A DNA stretch of 54,624 bases from DASRAP01 sp964503275. Lineage in GTDB: Bacteria; Gemmatimonadota; Gemmatimonadetes; Gemmatimonadales; Gemmatimonadaceae. Below, in pieces: positions 26,312 through 34,141 of the stretch. The position numbers and the translations under genes are program-made. Under the pieces are notes generated by a model. It had not been told where the DNA came from. It was given only the letters and a program-made list of their open reading frames with translations, and made no database searches. Where the stretch lies: positions 1 to 54,624 of the forward strand of contig CAZCZO010000019.1 of assembly GCA_964503275.1 (NCBI GenBank), written 5' to 3'. Each line of letters begins with the position of its first letter. Positions within the stretch are counted from its first letter, which is position 1.

Positions 26312-27343
26312 ATGTTCATCGATCGTGTCGTGGTCAAAGTCGCTGCAGGCACCGGCGGCTCTGGGAACACCTCCTTCCGCCGGGAGAAGTTCGTGCCGCT
26401 CGGCGGTCCGGACGGCGGCGACGGCGGCAAGGGCGGCGATGTGTACGTGCGCGCCGACCCGAATCTCGCCACGTTGCTCGACTACACCTACCGCGACGCG
26501 TGGACGGCGCAACGGGGGCAGCACGGCGAGGGGTCGAACCGCACGGGACGCTCCGGAGAGGATCTGACCCTCCCGGTGCCGCCCGGCACGGTGGTCCGGG
26601 ACAAACTGACGGGTGCGCTGGTCGGCGAGGTGCTCGAGCCCGGCGATGTGCTGCGCGTGGCGAAGGGCGGACGGGGGGGCAAAGGGAACGCGTTCTTCGT
26701 GACGGCGACGCACCAATCGCCTCGCGAGTGGCAGCCGGGTGAGGAGGGTGAGGAGCGGGTGCTGGAGCTCGAGCTCAAGCTGATCGCCGATGTCGGACTC
26801 GTCGGCGAGCCCAACGCCGGCAAGAGCACGCTGCTCTCGGTGATCTCGGCCGCGCGGCCGAAGATCGCTGACTACCCGTTCACGACCCTCGCGCCGAACC
26901 TCGGTGTCGTCCAGCTCACCGACCACCGGACCTTCGTGGTCGCGGACATCCCGGGCATCATCGAAGGGGCGCATGCGGGGAAGGGGCTCGGGCTCCAGTT
27001 CCTCCGGCACATCGAGCGCACGCGGATGCTGGCGTTCCTCATCCCGATCGACGCCGATGAGATGGACTGGCAGGGCACCTACGACCGCCTCCGGGCCGAG
27101 ATCGCGGCCTACTCGAACACGCTCGCGGAGAAGCCGCACTGCGTGGTGTTCAGCAAGCTCGATCTGCTCGGAGAGGAGTATGTCCCCGAGTTGCGCACCG
27201 ATGGCGCCTTCGCGGTCCTGGCCATCTCGGCCGCCGGCCGCATGGGGCTGCAGCCGCTCTTGGACGCGTGGTGGAAGGAACTGCAGCGTCAGCGGGTCGC
27301 GCGCGAGCGCGCGGCCGCCGAGTCGGAGTACCCGCTGCCATGA
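26312..27343 (+). CDS. obgE: GTPase ObgE/CgtA
   Basis: Essential ribosome-assembly GTPase that links GTP and stringent state to 50S maturation. The 343-aa protein has the glycine-rich Obg domain (1-158; AAGTGGSGNTSFRREKFVPLGGPDGGDGGKGGDV), then the G domain with G1 GEPNAGKST, the switch region DYPFTTLAPNLGVV, G3 DIPGIIEGAHAGKGLGLQFLRHIERT and G4 FSKLDLL. There is no long C-terminal TGS or OCT extension. ATG 26312 directly follows the preceding TAG. The end overlaps dprA (ATGA). In most bacteria obgE follows rplU-rpmA, which are absent here. Confidence 0.96.
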   Translation: MFIDRVVVKVAAGTGGSGNTSFRREKFVPLGGPDGGDGGKGGDVYVRADPNLATLLDYTYRDAWTAQRGQHGEGSNRTGRSGEDLTLPVPPGTVVRDKLTGALVGEVLEPGDVLRVAKGGRGGKGNAFFVTATHQSPREWQPGEEGEERVLELELKLIADVGLVGEPNAGKSTLLSVISAARPKIADYPFTTLAPNLGVVQLTDHRTFVVADIPGIIEGAHAGKGLGLQFLRHIERTRMLAFLIPIDADEMDWQGTYDRLRAEIAAYSNTLAEKPHCVVFSKLDLLGEEYVPELRTDGAFAVLAISAAGRMGLQPLLDAWWKELQRQRVARERAAAESEYPLP

Positions 27344-28212
27344 GTGCGACGGTCCGGGTCCTGACGCCACTGGACCCGGACTGGCCAGACCCGCTTGGCG
27401 ATGTTTTGCCACGGGTCGCGTCGCTCTGGACCTTGGGTGACCACGCGCTGCTCGAGGGGCCGATGGTGGCCGTCGTGGGCACGCGGCACCCGACCGAGTA
27501 TGGGCGCCGCGTCACCGCGCAATTGGTGCACGCGCTCGCGACCGCAGGCGTGACCGTCGTGAGCGGTCTGGCGCGTGGGATCGACGGGATCGCGCACCAA
27601 ACGGCGCTCGACGCAGGCGGGCGGACCATCGCGGTGCTCGGGACCGGCGTCGACGTGCCGTATCCTGCTGGCCACCGCGGCTTGCATGCCCGGATCGCGT
27701 CGCAGGGGCTGGTGCTGAGCGAGATGCGGCCGGGCACGCGCGCGTTCGCCGGCTGCTTCCCGCGGCGCAACCGCATCATCGCCGGCTTGGCGTCGGTCAC
27801 CGTGGTGGTCGAGGCCGGCGTGCGGAGCGGGGCGCAGAACACCGCGGCGGCGGCGCTCGCGGCGGACCGCGTGGTCGCGGCGGTCCCCGGGCCCATCGAC
27901 TCGCCGCAGAGCGCGGGAACGAACCTGCTCATCCGCGATGGCGCACAGATCGTGACGAGCATCGGCGACCTGTTCGCTCTGGCGGGACTCGCTCCGCCCG
28001 ACGACGAACGGATCGAGCAGCGCCTGACGGGTGATGCCCGCGTGTTGTGGAGTGCGCTCGCGGCCGCGACGCCGCGCCTCGACGAGCTCGCGGAGCTGGT
28101 GGCGCTCCCGATCGCGCGGGTGCTGGCGGGCGTCACGGCCCTCGAGCTGGACGGGCACGTGTCCGTGGGACTCGATGACCGGGTGCGACGGGCGGTGCCG
28201 ACGCGACTGTGA
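27340..28212 (+). CDS. dprA: DNA-processing protein DprA
   Basis: Binds incoming single-stranded DNA during natural transformation and loads RecA. The 290-aa product has the DprA Rossmann fold: VAVVGTRHPTEYGRRVT, VVSGLARGIDGIAHQTALDAGGRTIAVLGTGVDVPYP, FPRRNRIIAGLASVTVVVEAGVRSGAQNTAAAAL and PGPIDSPQSAGTNLLIRDGA. The C-terminal winged-helix tail (DELAELVALPIARVLAGVTALELDG) is present. ATG 27340 overlaps the obgE stop. With pilT and recA also encoded here, competence is possible, but no com genes lie in the window. Confidence 0.95.
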   Translation: MSATVRVLTPLDPDWPDPLGDVLPRVASLWTLGDHALLEGPMVAVVGTRHPTEYGRRVTAQLVHALATAGVTVVSGLARGIDGIAHQTALDAGGRTIAVLGTGVDVPYPAGHRGLHARIASQGLVLSEMRPGTRAFAGCFPRRNRIIAGLASVTVVVEAGVRSGAQNTAAAALAADRVVAAVPGPIDSPQSAGTNLLIRDGAQIVTSIGDLFALAGLAPPDDERIEQRLTGDARVLWSALAAATPRLDELAELVALPIARVLAGVTALELDGHVSVGLDDRVRRAVPTRL

Positions 28213-28251
28213 CGCCCGCAACAGCGGTGGCCGATGCCTTACCATTCGCGT

Positions 28252-29370
28252 ATGTCGCACGTGTACATCCACGTTCCGTTCTGCGCGCGCCGCTGTGTCT
28301 ATTGCGATTTCGCGATCGCGGTGCGCCGCCACGTGCCGGTGGACGACTTCCTGGAGGGCGTCGCGGGAGAGGTCGCGCTCCGGGAGGCGATCCCCGGAGC
28401 GCTGGAGACCCTCTACATTGGCGGTGGCACACCGTCGCGCCTCGGGAGCGATGGCGTCGCCCGCCTGCTCGATCTGGTGCGATCGAGGACCACGTTGGTC
28501 GGCGACGCCGAGGTCACGTTGGAGGCGAATCCTGAGGATGTGACGGCCGATGCCCTGCGCGCCTGGGTGCGTGCCGGGATCAATCGACTGTCGCTCGGCG
28601 TGCAGTCATTCGATGATCGGGTGCTCGCCTGGATGCATCGGTCCCATCGGTCGGCAGACGTCCATCGGGCGGTCGCCGACGCGCGGGCGGCGGGCATCAC
28701 GGCGCTCTCGCTCGACCTGATCTTTGCGATGCCCGACCAGGTCCCGCGCGACTGGGCTCGCGATCTGGACACGATGGTCTCGCTCGCCCCACCGCACGTG
28801 TCCGTGTATGGACTCACGGTCGAGCCACAGACCCCGCTGGGCCGTTGGTCGGCGCGCGGTGTGGTGACTGAGGCCCCGGAGGAGCGCTGGGCGGCGGAGT
28901 TCACGCTGGCGCACGACCGGTTGGTGGCCGCAGGATACCGGCACTACGAGGTGTCGAACTACGCACAGCCATCGCAGGAGGCCCGGCACAACAGTGCCTA
29001 CTGGGCGGATCGCGCGTATGTGGGCATCGGTCCGGCGGCCCATGGGTTCGACGGGACGACGCGACGCGCGAACATCGCGGCCTACGCCGGGTGGCTCACT
29101 GCCGTGCGGGCCGGTCGCGACCCCATCGGCACGGCGGAGCGGCTCAGCGAGGCTTCGCGGGTGGCCGAGCGCGTGTATCTCGGGCTGCGCACCCAGGAGG
29201 GGCTCGTCGTGTCGGAGGCCGAGTGGGGCCTGGTCCGGCCATGGGTCGATGCCGGTTGGGCCACGGTCGGTGCGTGGCACGATTCTTCCACCCGTGTCGT
29301 ATTGACGCCGGAAGGGTGGATGCGACTCGATGCGTTGGCCGCGTCCTTGACGAGCGTCCGAAGTTGTTGA
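28252..29370 (+). CDS. hemW: Radical SAM heme chaperone HemW
   Basis: Heme-delivery protein of the radical SAM superfamily, often mis-named oxygen-independent coproporphyrinogen oxidase. The 372-aa protein starts SHVYIHVPFCARRCVYCDFAI with the CxxxCxxC cluster motif. Further features are YIGGGTPSRLG, VTLEANPEDVT, RLSLGVQSFDDRVL, SLDLIFAMPDQ and HYEVSNYAQPSQEARHNSAYW, the last typical of HemW rather than HemN. ATG 28252 is preferred because it places the cluster at the usual distance; ATG 28234 would add six residues. TACCAT (28239-28244) before it could be a -10. hrcA starts 13 bases after the stop. Confidence 0.92.
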   Translation: MSHVYIHVPFCARRCVYCDFAIAVRRHVPVDDFLEGVAGEVALREAIPGALETLYIGGGTPSRLGSDGVARLLDLVRSRTTLVGDAEVTLEANPEDVTADALRAWVRAGINRLSLGVQSFDDRVLAWMHRSHRSADVHRAVADARAAGITALSLDLIFAMPDQVPRDWARDLDTMVSLAPPHVSVYGLTVEPQTPLGRWSARGVVTEAPEERWAAEFTLAHDRLVAAGYRHYEVSNYAQPSQEARHNSAYWADRAYVGIGPAAHGFDGTTRRANIAAYAGWLTAVRAGRDPIGTAERLSEASRVAERVYLGLRTQEGLVVSEAEWGLVRPWVDAGWATVGAWHDSSTRVVLTPEGWMRLDALAASLTSVRSC

Positions 29371-29383
29371 TATTCCAATACTT

Positions 29384-30427
29384 ATGGGTATCCCAGACCT
29401 CACGGACCGCGAGCGGCAGGTGCTCGACGCGGTCATCAGGACGTTTGTCGAAACGGCGGAGCCGGCGGGGTCTCGGACCCTGTCGCGCCGCTTTGGCTTG
29501 GGCGTGTCGCCTGCGACGATCCGGAACACGATGAGCGATCTGGAAGAGAAGGGATTCCTCTTCCACCCCCATACGTCAGCCGGGCGCATTCCCACCGACA
29601 AAGCCTACCGCGCGTACGTCGATGGGCTGATGCGGGTGCAGCCCATCGCCTCCAGCGATCAGGCGCGACTCGAAGAGGAGCTGCGCGCGTCGGGTGGCAC
29701 GATCGAGACCATCCTCCGGCGGGCCGCGCAGTCTCTCGGTGTGCTGACGCAGGAGCTGGGGGTCGCGCTGGGGCCGGCGCTCGAGCAGACGCGACTCCAT
29801 CGTCTCGACCTCCTCCGGGTGACCAGTGACAAGCTCGTCCTGGTCCTGACCTTGGTGGGGGGCGCGGTCCGCACGGTCTTCGTGGAAGTCCGCGGCGAGC
29901 TCGCGGATACGGCGCTCGCCGAGGTCGCCTTCGTGCTGAACGAGCGGCTCGCGGGACTGACGTTGGCGCAGATCAAGGAGACCTTGCCCGCGCGATTGCG
30001 CGATGCTGGCCGTTCGCCGCAGGCGGGCGAGGTCTTGGACATCTTCGTGCAGGAGCGGGAGCATCTCTTCGACGCGGGGCTGGACACCGCGAACGACGGG
30101 GTCGTGCTCGGCCAGGCGTCCGTGCTGGCGGAGCAGCCGGAGTTCGCGCAGGGCGACGATCTGCGCCGGTTGTTGGAGCTGACCGAGACCTCGCAGCGCC
30201 TCGCCCGCACCCTCCGCGAGCGCACGGAGCGCCCCGGCATCACCATCACCATCGGCGGCGAGCATGGCGACCCGCTGCTGGGCAAGCTGACGGTGGTCAC
30301 CGCCGAGTACCGGGCCGGCACGTTGTCCGGTGTGATCGGCGTCATCGGCCCCACCCGTATGCCGTACGACAAGGTGGTCTCGGTCGTGACGCATACCTCC
30401 CGACTGGTCTCGGCGCTCCTCGCCTGA
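29384..30427 (+). CDS. hrcA: Heat-inducible transcription repressor HrcA
   Basis: Represses chaperone genes by binding CIRCE elements and is released on heat stress. The 347-aa protein has the N-terminal winged helix (LTDRERQVLDAVIRTFVETAEPAGSRTLSRRFGLGVSPATIRNTMSDLEEKGFL, HTSAGRIPTDKAYRAYVD), a GAF-like middle domain and the C-terminal block ITIGGEHGD with GVIGVIGPTRMPYDKVVSVVTHTSRLV. ATG 29384 follows GATATTCC, part of the recurrent -10-like motif. No CIRCE element (TTAGCACTC-N9-GAGTGCTAA) is visible in this window. The usual neighbours grpE and dnaK are missing, and dnaJ follows directly. Confidence 0.95.
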   Translation: MGIPDLTDRERQVLDAVIRTFVETAEPAGSRTLSRRFGLGVSPATIRNTMSDLEEKGFLFHPHTSAGRIPTDKAYRAYVDGLMRVQPIASSDQARLEEELRASGGTIETILRRAAQSLGVLTQELGVALGPALEQTRLHRLDLLRVTSDKLVLVLTLVGGAVRTVFVEVRGELADTALAEVAFVLNERLAGLTLAQIKETLPARLRDAGRSPQAGEVLDIFVQEREHLFDAGLDTANDGVVLGQASVLAEQPEFAQGDDLRRLLELTETSQRLARTLRERTERPGITITIGGEHGDPLLGKLTVVTAEYRAGTLSGVIGVIGPTRMPYDKVVSVVTHTSRLVSALLA

Positions 30428-30444
30428 CCCTCGCATCGCGATAC

Positions 30445-31578
30445 ATGGATTACTACGCTACCCTGGGCGTCGCGCGTGGCGCGACCGACGATGAGATCAA
30501 GCAGGCCTATCGACGGCTTGCCATGAAGTGGCACCCGGACCGCAACAATGGGTCCAAGGATGCCGAAGCGAAGTTCAAGGAGGTCACCGAGGCGTACGAC
30601 GTCTTGCGCGATCCGCAGAAGCGGGCGGCGTACGACCGCTACGGCGTCGATGGGCTGCGGGGCGCCGCGGCCGGCGGACCCGGTGCCGCGCACTTCGACC
30701 TCTCGGACGCGCTGAATGTGTTCATGCGGGATTTCGGGTTCGGCGACCTGTTCGGCGAGATGCGCCGCAGTGGCGCGGGCCCGCGACCGGGTGCCGACGT
30801 GCGCATCGTGATCCCGCTGACGTTGGACGAAGTGGCGACCGGCACGCGCAAGACGGTCGTCGCCAAGTTGCTCGATCCCTGTGAACCGTGTGCGGGCTCC
30901 GGCGCTGAGCCGGGGACGTCGCCGCATCCCTGTGCGACCTGTGGTGGGGCGGGGGAGGTCCGTCGCGCGACGCGGTCGTTCCTCGGGCAGATGATCTCGG
31001 TGGTGGCGTGCCCCACCTGCAGTGGTGAGGGCGTCGTGATCGGGTCGCCGTGTCGGAGCTGTCGGGGGGAGGGACGGCGTCGTGCGGAGCGCGAGCTGTC
31101 GATCGACATTCCCGCCGGGGTCGCGACGGGGCAGTACATGACGTTGCGCGGCGCGGGGAACGCGGGCTCGCGCGGCGGTGGCCGCGGCGATGTGCTCGTC
31201 GTCTTCGAGGTGGCAGAGGACGCGCGCTTCGAGCGCGACGGCGAGGACCTGTACTGTGAGGTGTTGGTCACGTACGCCCAGTTGGTCCTTGGGGCAGAGG
31301 TCATGGTGCCGGGCCTGGCGGGGGAGATCGCCTTGTCGGTGCCGGCCGGGACGCAGAGCGGACATGTCTTCCACCTGCGCGGCCGCGGATTGCCGCGGGT
31401 GAACGCGAGCGGCACAGGTGACCTCCATGTCCGGGTGCAGCTCTGGACGCCGAGCGAGGTCACTCGCGAAGAGCGTGTGCTGATCGAACAGCTGGGGGCG
31501 CTGCAGTCGGTGCCCGTGGGGAATCCGGAACGCGAGAAGGGATTCTGGGCGCGCATGAAAGAGGCGTTCGGCGCGTGA
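30445..31578 (+). CDS. dnaJ: Chaperone DnaJ (type I Hsp40)
   Basis: Delivers unfolded proteins to DnaK and stimulates its ATPase. The 377-aa product has a J-domain (1-68; DYYATLGVARGATDDEIKQAYRRLAMKWHPDRN with HPD), a short linker poorer in Gly/Phe than usual, the zinc domain with four CxxCxGxG repeats (CEPCAGSG, CATCGGAG, CPTCSGEG, CRSCRGEG) and the two C-terminal substrate domains ending near PVGNPEREKGFWARMKEAFG. The start ATG 30445 is 17 bases after hrcA. dnaK and grpE are not adjacent. The GTGA at its end couples it to prmA. Confidence 0.95.
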   Translation: MDYYATLGVARGATDDEIKQAYRRLAMKWHPDRNNGSKDAEAKFKEVTEAYDVLRDPQKRAAYDRYGVDGLRGAAAGGPGAAHFDLSDALNVFMRDFGFGDLFGEMRRSGAGPRPGADVRIVIPLTLDEVATGTRKTVVAKLLDPCEPCAGSGAEPGTSPHPCATCGGAGEVRRATRSFLGQMISVVACPTCSGEGVVIGSPCRSCRGEGRRRAERELSIDIPAGVATGQYMTLRGAGNAGSRGGGRGDVLVVFEVAEDARFERDGEDLYCEVLVTYAQLVLGAEVMVPGLAGEIALSVPAGTQSGHVFHLRGRGLPRVNASGTGDLHVRVQLWTPSEVTREERVLIEQLGALQSVPVGNPEREKGFWARMKEAFGA

Positions 31579-32411
31579 TCTACTCGCGGCTCACGGTGAC
31601 CCCGTCGCCGACGGCGACCCGCGAGGCGGTGAGTGCGGCGCTGTTCATCGCGGGCTCGGAGGGGATCCTCGAGGATGGTGACCGGCTGATCAGCGTGTTC
31701 CCGGATGCGGCCGTTGCCGACGATGCGGTCCGCGAGGTGTTGACCGTCGACGCCGAGGCGCGGATCGAGCGCGAGACCTTCGAGCCCGGCGACTACGACG
31801 CCGCATGGCGCGCCGGGGTCGAGCCGCGTTGGGTGGGGCGACTGCGCATCGCGCCCCCGTGGCGCGCCGACGAGGGCGACCCGGCGCGGACGCTGATCAT
31901 CGAGCCGGGCACCGGTTTCGGCACGGGGGAGCACGAGACCACGCGCTGCGCCCTGCTCCTGCTCCAGGATGAGGTGCGCGTGGGGGACCGCGTGGCGGAT
32001 CTCGGCTGTGGGAGTGCGGTGCTCGCCATCGCCGCCGCGCGCCTCGGGGCTGCCCGTGTGGTCGCGATCGAGCTCGATGCCGAGGCGATCCCGAACGCCG
32101 AGGAGAACGTGCGGCTGAATGCCGCGGCCGATCGTGTCGTCGTGATCGAGGGCGACGCCGGCGCCTTGGTCCCGTTGCTCGCGCCGCTCGATGTGGTGGT
32201 CGCCAACATCATCTCGTCCGTGCTCGTGCAGCTGTTGCCCGTCCTGCGGCCCGCGCTGGCCCCCGGGGGGCGTGTGGTCGTGAGTGGGGTGCTCGTGAGC
32301 GAGCGCGCGGCGTTCCTCGAGTGGTTGGCGGTGGAGGGCTGGCACGTCGCGCGCGAGACGGCGGAGGGCGAGTGGTGGGCGGCGGTCCTCACGACCGAGG
32401 CCGCGGCGTGA
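31575..32411 (+). CDS. prmA: Ribosomal protein L11 methyltransferase
   Basis: SAM-dependent enzyme that trimethylates ribosomal protein uL11. The 278-aa protein has a small N-terminal recognition domain and the methyltransferase core with GTGFGTGEHETTRCALLLL, motif I DLGCGSAVLAIAAARLGA, the acidic motif II VVAIELDAEAI and motif IV VVANIISSVL. GTG 31575 overlaps the dnaJ stop. The order dnaJ-prmA-rsmE matches the well-known hrcA operon of Firmicutes. The stop overlaps the rsmE GTG. Confidence 0.93.
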   Translation: MIYSRLTVTPSPTATREAVSAALFIAGSEGILEDGDRLISVFPDAAVADDAVREVLTVDAEARIERETFEPGDYDAAWRAGVEPRWVGRLRIAPPWRADEGDPARTLIIEPGTGFGTGEHETTRCALLLLQDEVRVGDRVADLGCGSAVLAIAAARLGAARVVAIELDAEAIPNAEENVRLNAAADRVVVIEGDAGALVPLLAPLDVVVANIISSVLVQLLPVLRPALAPGGRVVVSGVLVSERAAFLEWLAVEGWHVARETAEGEWWAAVLTTEAAA

Positions 32412-33151
32412 CCGAGGCGCAGTCGGCCCCGCGCTTCGTGGTCGCGGAGCGCTTCGAGCCGGGCGCAGTGATCACGCTGGGGGAGGACGCTGCGCGCCAC
32501 ATGCGGGTGTTGCGACTGGGGGTGGGCGGGCGCGTCCTTTTGCTCGACGGGGCGGGTCATCGTGCGCATGCCACGTTGGTCGCACTGGCAAAGCGCAATG
32601 CGACGGCCGAGGTCGACCGCGTCGAGTCGGCTGCCGCCCTGCCCGAGGTGCATATGTTGGTGCCGGTCGCGGACCGCGACCGCATGCTGCTCCTGGCAGA
32701 GAAGGCGTCCGAGTTCGCCGCGACCAGCTGGCGCCCGGTGCTGTGGCGCCGCTCGCGATCGGTGTCGCCGCGTGGTGAGGGCAGTGGATTCCAGCGACGG
32801 GTCCAGGCGCGGATGGTGTCGGCGCTCGAGCAGTCGGGTGGGCTGTGGATGCCCGCGCTGTTCCCGGACGCGACGCTCGAACGCGCCGTCGAGGCCGTGC
32901 ATGCGCCGCAGCGGTTCCTGCTCGTGCCCGACGGGGAGGCGTTGGCGCCGCTCCTCCCGTCACTGCGTGCCCCGGTCGCGTTCGCCCTCGGACCCGAAGG
33001 GGGCTTCGAACCTGCCGAGCGGGAGGAGTTGGTGCGCGCCGGCTTCCGCGCGGTGTCGCTGGGGCCGACCGTCCTGCGCTTCGAGACCGCGGGCATCGCC
33101 GCGCTCGCGCTCATCCGTGCCGCGCTCGCGGCCTCACCGAGTCCCACGTGA
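32408..33151 (+). CDS. rsmE: 16S rRNA (uracil1498-N3)-methyltransferase
   Basis: SPOUT-class enzyme that methylates U1498 of 16S rRNA. The 247-aa protein shows the N-terminal PUA-like part (HMRVLRLGVGGRVLLLDGAGH) and the knotted C-terminal core with EKASEFAATSWRPVLWRRS, a truncated version of the usual ELG pattern, then ALGPEGGFEPAEREEL and the knot signature LGPTVLRFETAGIAALALI. GTG 32408 overlaps prmA and the end overlaps the HIT gene, so the three are probably cotranslated. Confidence 0.92.
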   Translation: MTEAQSAPRFVVAERFEPGAVITLGEDAARHMRVLRLGVGGRVLLLDGAGHRAHATLVALAKRNATAEVDRVESAAALPEVHMLVPVADRDRMLLLAEKASEFAATSWRPVLWRRSRSVSPRGEGSGFQRRVQARMVSALEQSGGLWMPALFPDATLERAVEAVHAPQRFLLVPDGEALAPLLPSLRAPVAFALGPEGGFEPAEREELVRAGFRAVSLGPTVLRFETAGIAALALIRAALAASPSPT

Positions 33152-33486
33152 TCGACACCATCTTCGCGAAGATCGTTCGCCGAGAGATCCCCGCTGACAT
33201 CGTCGCGGAGACTCCGCGTGCATTGGCCTTCCGCGACATCGCGCCCCAGGCACCGGTGCACATCCTCGTCATCCCGAAGGTCGCGGTGGCGACCCTCGAC
33301 GAGGTCAGCGACGTCACGTTACTCGGCGAGCTGCTCCAACTGGCCCGCGACGTGGCGCGCGCGGAGGGCCTCGCGGCGACGGGGTATCGCGTGGTCATCA
33401 ACACCCGAGACGATGGCGGGCAGACGGTGCCGCATCTGCACCTGCACCTGCTGGGCGGTCGCGCGATGACCTGGCCGCCAGGGTAG
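33148..33486 (+). CDS. HIT (histidine triad) family hydrolase, HinT-like
   Basis: Small nucleotide-binding protein of 112 aa that hydrolyses purine phosphoramidates in known HinT enzymes. It begins DTIFAKIVRREIPADIV, has HILVIPKVAVATLDEV and ends with the catalytic triad motif in VPHLHLHLLGGRAMTWPPG. The GTG start overlaps the rsmE stop. It is the last gene of the hrcA-dnaJ-prmA-rsmE run, and a 165-base gap without any recognised feature follows. Confidence 0.92.
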   Translation: MIDTIFAKIVRREIPADIVAETPRALAFRDIAPQAPVHILVIPKVAVATLDEVSDVTLLGELLQLARDVARAEGLAATGYRVVINTRDDGGQTVPHLHLHLLGGRAMTWPPG

Positions 33487-33651
33487 CGCGTCGATGGGCG
33501 CGTGCGCGGGCCCGCGCCGGCGTGTGGCGAACTGACACCCCTCCGTCCACCGGGGAGGACTCCGCGCGGTGACCCGCCCCGAGGGCGCTCGTGGAACGCT
33601 TCGTGCACAGAGCGCTTCGTGTGCGGCCACGGGGCCGCCGAACACGGAGCG

Positions 33652-34101
33652 ATGCGTATGGTGCCGGGATGGCGATGGTCGGTCAGCCTGCTCGTGGTCG
33701 GTCTGACCGCCTGCAGTGACCTGTTGAGCCCGTGGGGGACCGAGGGTACCTATCGGGCTGACGAGGTGAACGGTCGCACCGTGCCCGCGGTCATCTTCGA
33801 ACGGATCGGCTCCTCGGCGTTCGCTGTGCGCGTCGAGGCCGGGGAACTCCGGCTCCGGGGCGATGGCTCCTTCCGCTTGGACCTCGCCTACGCTGAGATC
33901 GAGCCGACGGCCGAGGTGCGGTACGAGGTCGCCACGACGGGTCGGTGGGCGCGGGACGACCGGGGCGTGGTGCTGGAGTACACCGATCCGACGACGGGTC
34001 GGTGGCGGAGCATCGCCGCGACATCGCGTCGTGGCACCTTGGAACTCACACTGCCGGCGGCGGGCGTCGGTGTCAGCATGCGGGTGCTGTTCGCGCGCTG
34101 A
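33652..34101 (+). CDS. Small lipoprotein of unknown function
   Basis: Unrecognised 149-aa protein. RWSVSLLVVGLTACSDLL is a lipoprotein signal with the lipobox LTAC (Cys about residue 21). The mature part is beta-rich, with GTYRADEVNGRTVPAVIFERIG, GELRLRGDGSFRLDLAY and GRWARDDRGVVLEYTDPTTGRWRSI, and looks like a lipocalin-type or beta-sandwich fold found in many small secreted Gemmatimonadota proteins; this is an inference. ATG 33652 has GGAG 3 bases upstream and starts the signal cleanly. The direct repeat CGCTTCGTG in the gap before it has no clear meaning. Confidence 0.65.
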   Translation: MRMVPGWRWSVSLLVVGLTACSDLLSPWGTEGTYRADEVNGRTVPAVIFERIGSSAFAVRVEAGELRLRGDGSFRLDLAYAEIEPTAEVRYEVATTGRWARDDRGVVLEYTDPTTGRWRSIAATSRRGTLELTLPAAGVGVSMRVLFAR

Positions 34102-34127
34102 TCGCGTGGCGCCGGCAGTGGCGAGTC

Positions 34128-34133
34128 GATAAT
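34128..34133 (+). promoter_or_regulatory. GATAAT -10-like element for mutS2
   Basis: GATAAT followed by CTTCGCCC ends 8 bases before the GTG at 34142, which would give a leaderless transcript. No Shine-Dalgarno precedes this GTG. Confidence 0.4.
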
Positions 34134-34141
34134 CTTCGCCC

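Noticed and set aside
28213..29383. CIRCE element for HrcA
   Set aside because: No TTAGCACTC-N9-GAGTGCTAA-like inverted repeat was seen before hemW or hrcA.
33487..33651. Hidden RNA gene in the gap after the HIT gene
   Set aside because: 165 bases with only a short direct repeat (CGCTTCGTG) and weak pairings; no tRNA, tmRNA or SRP RNA features.
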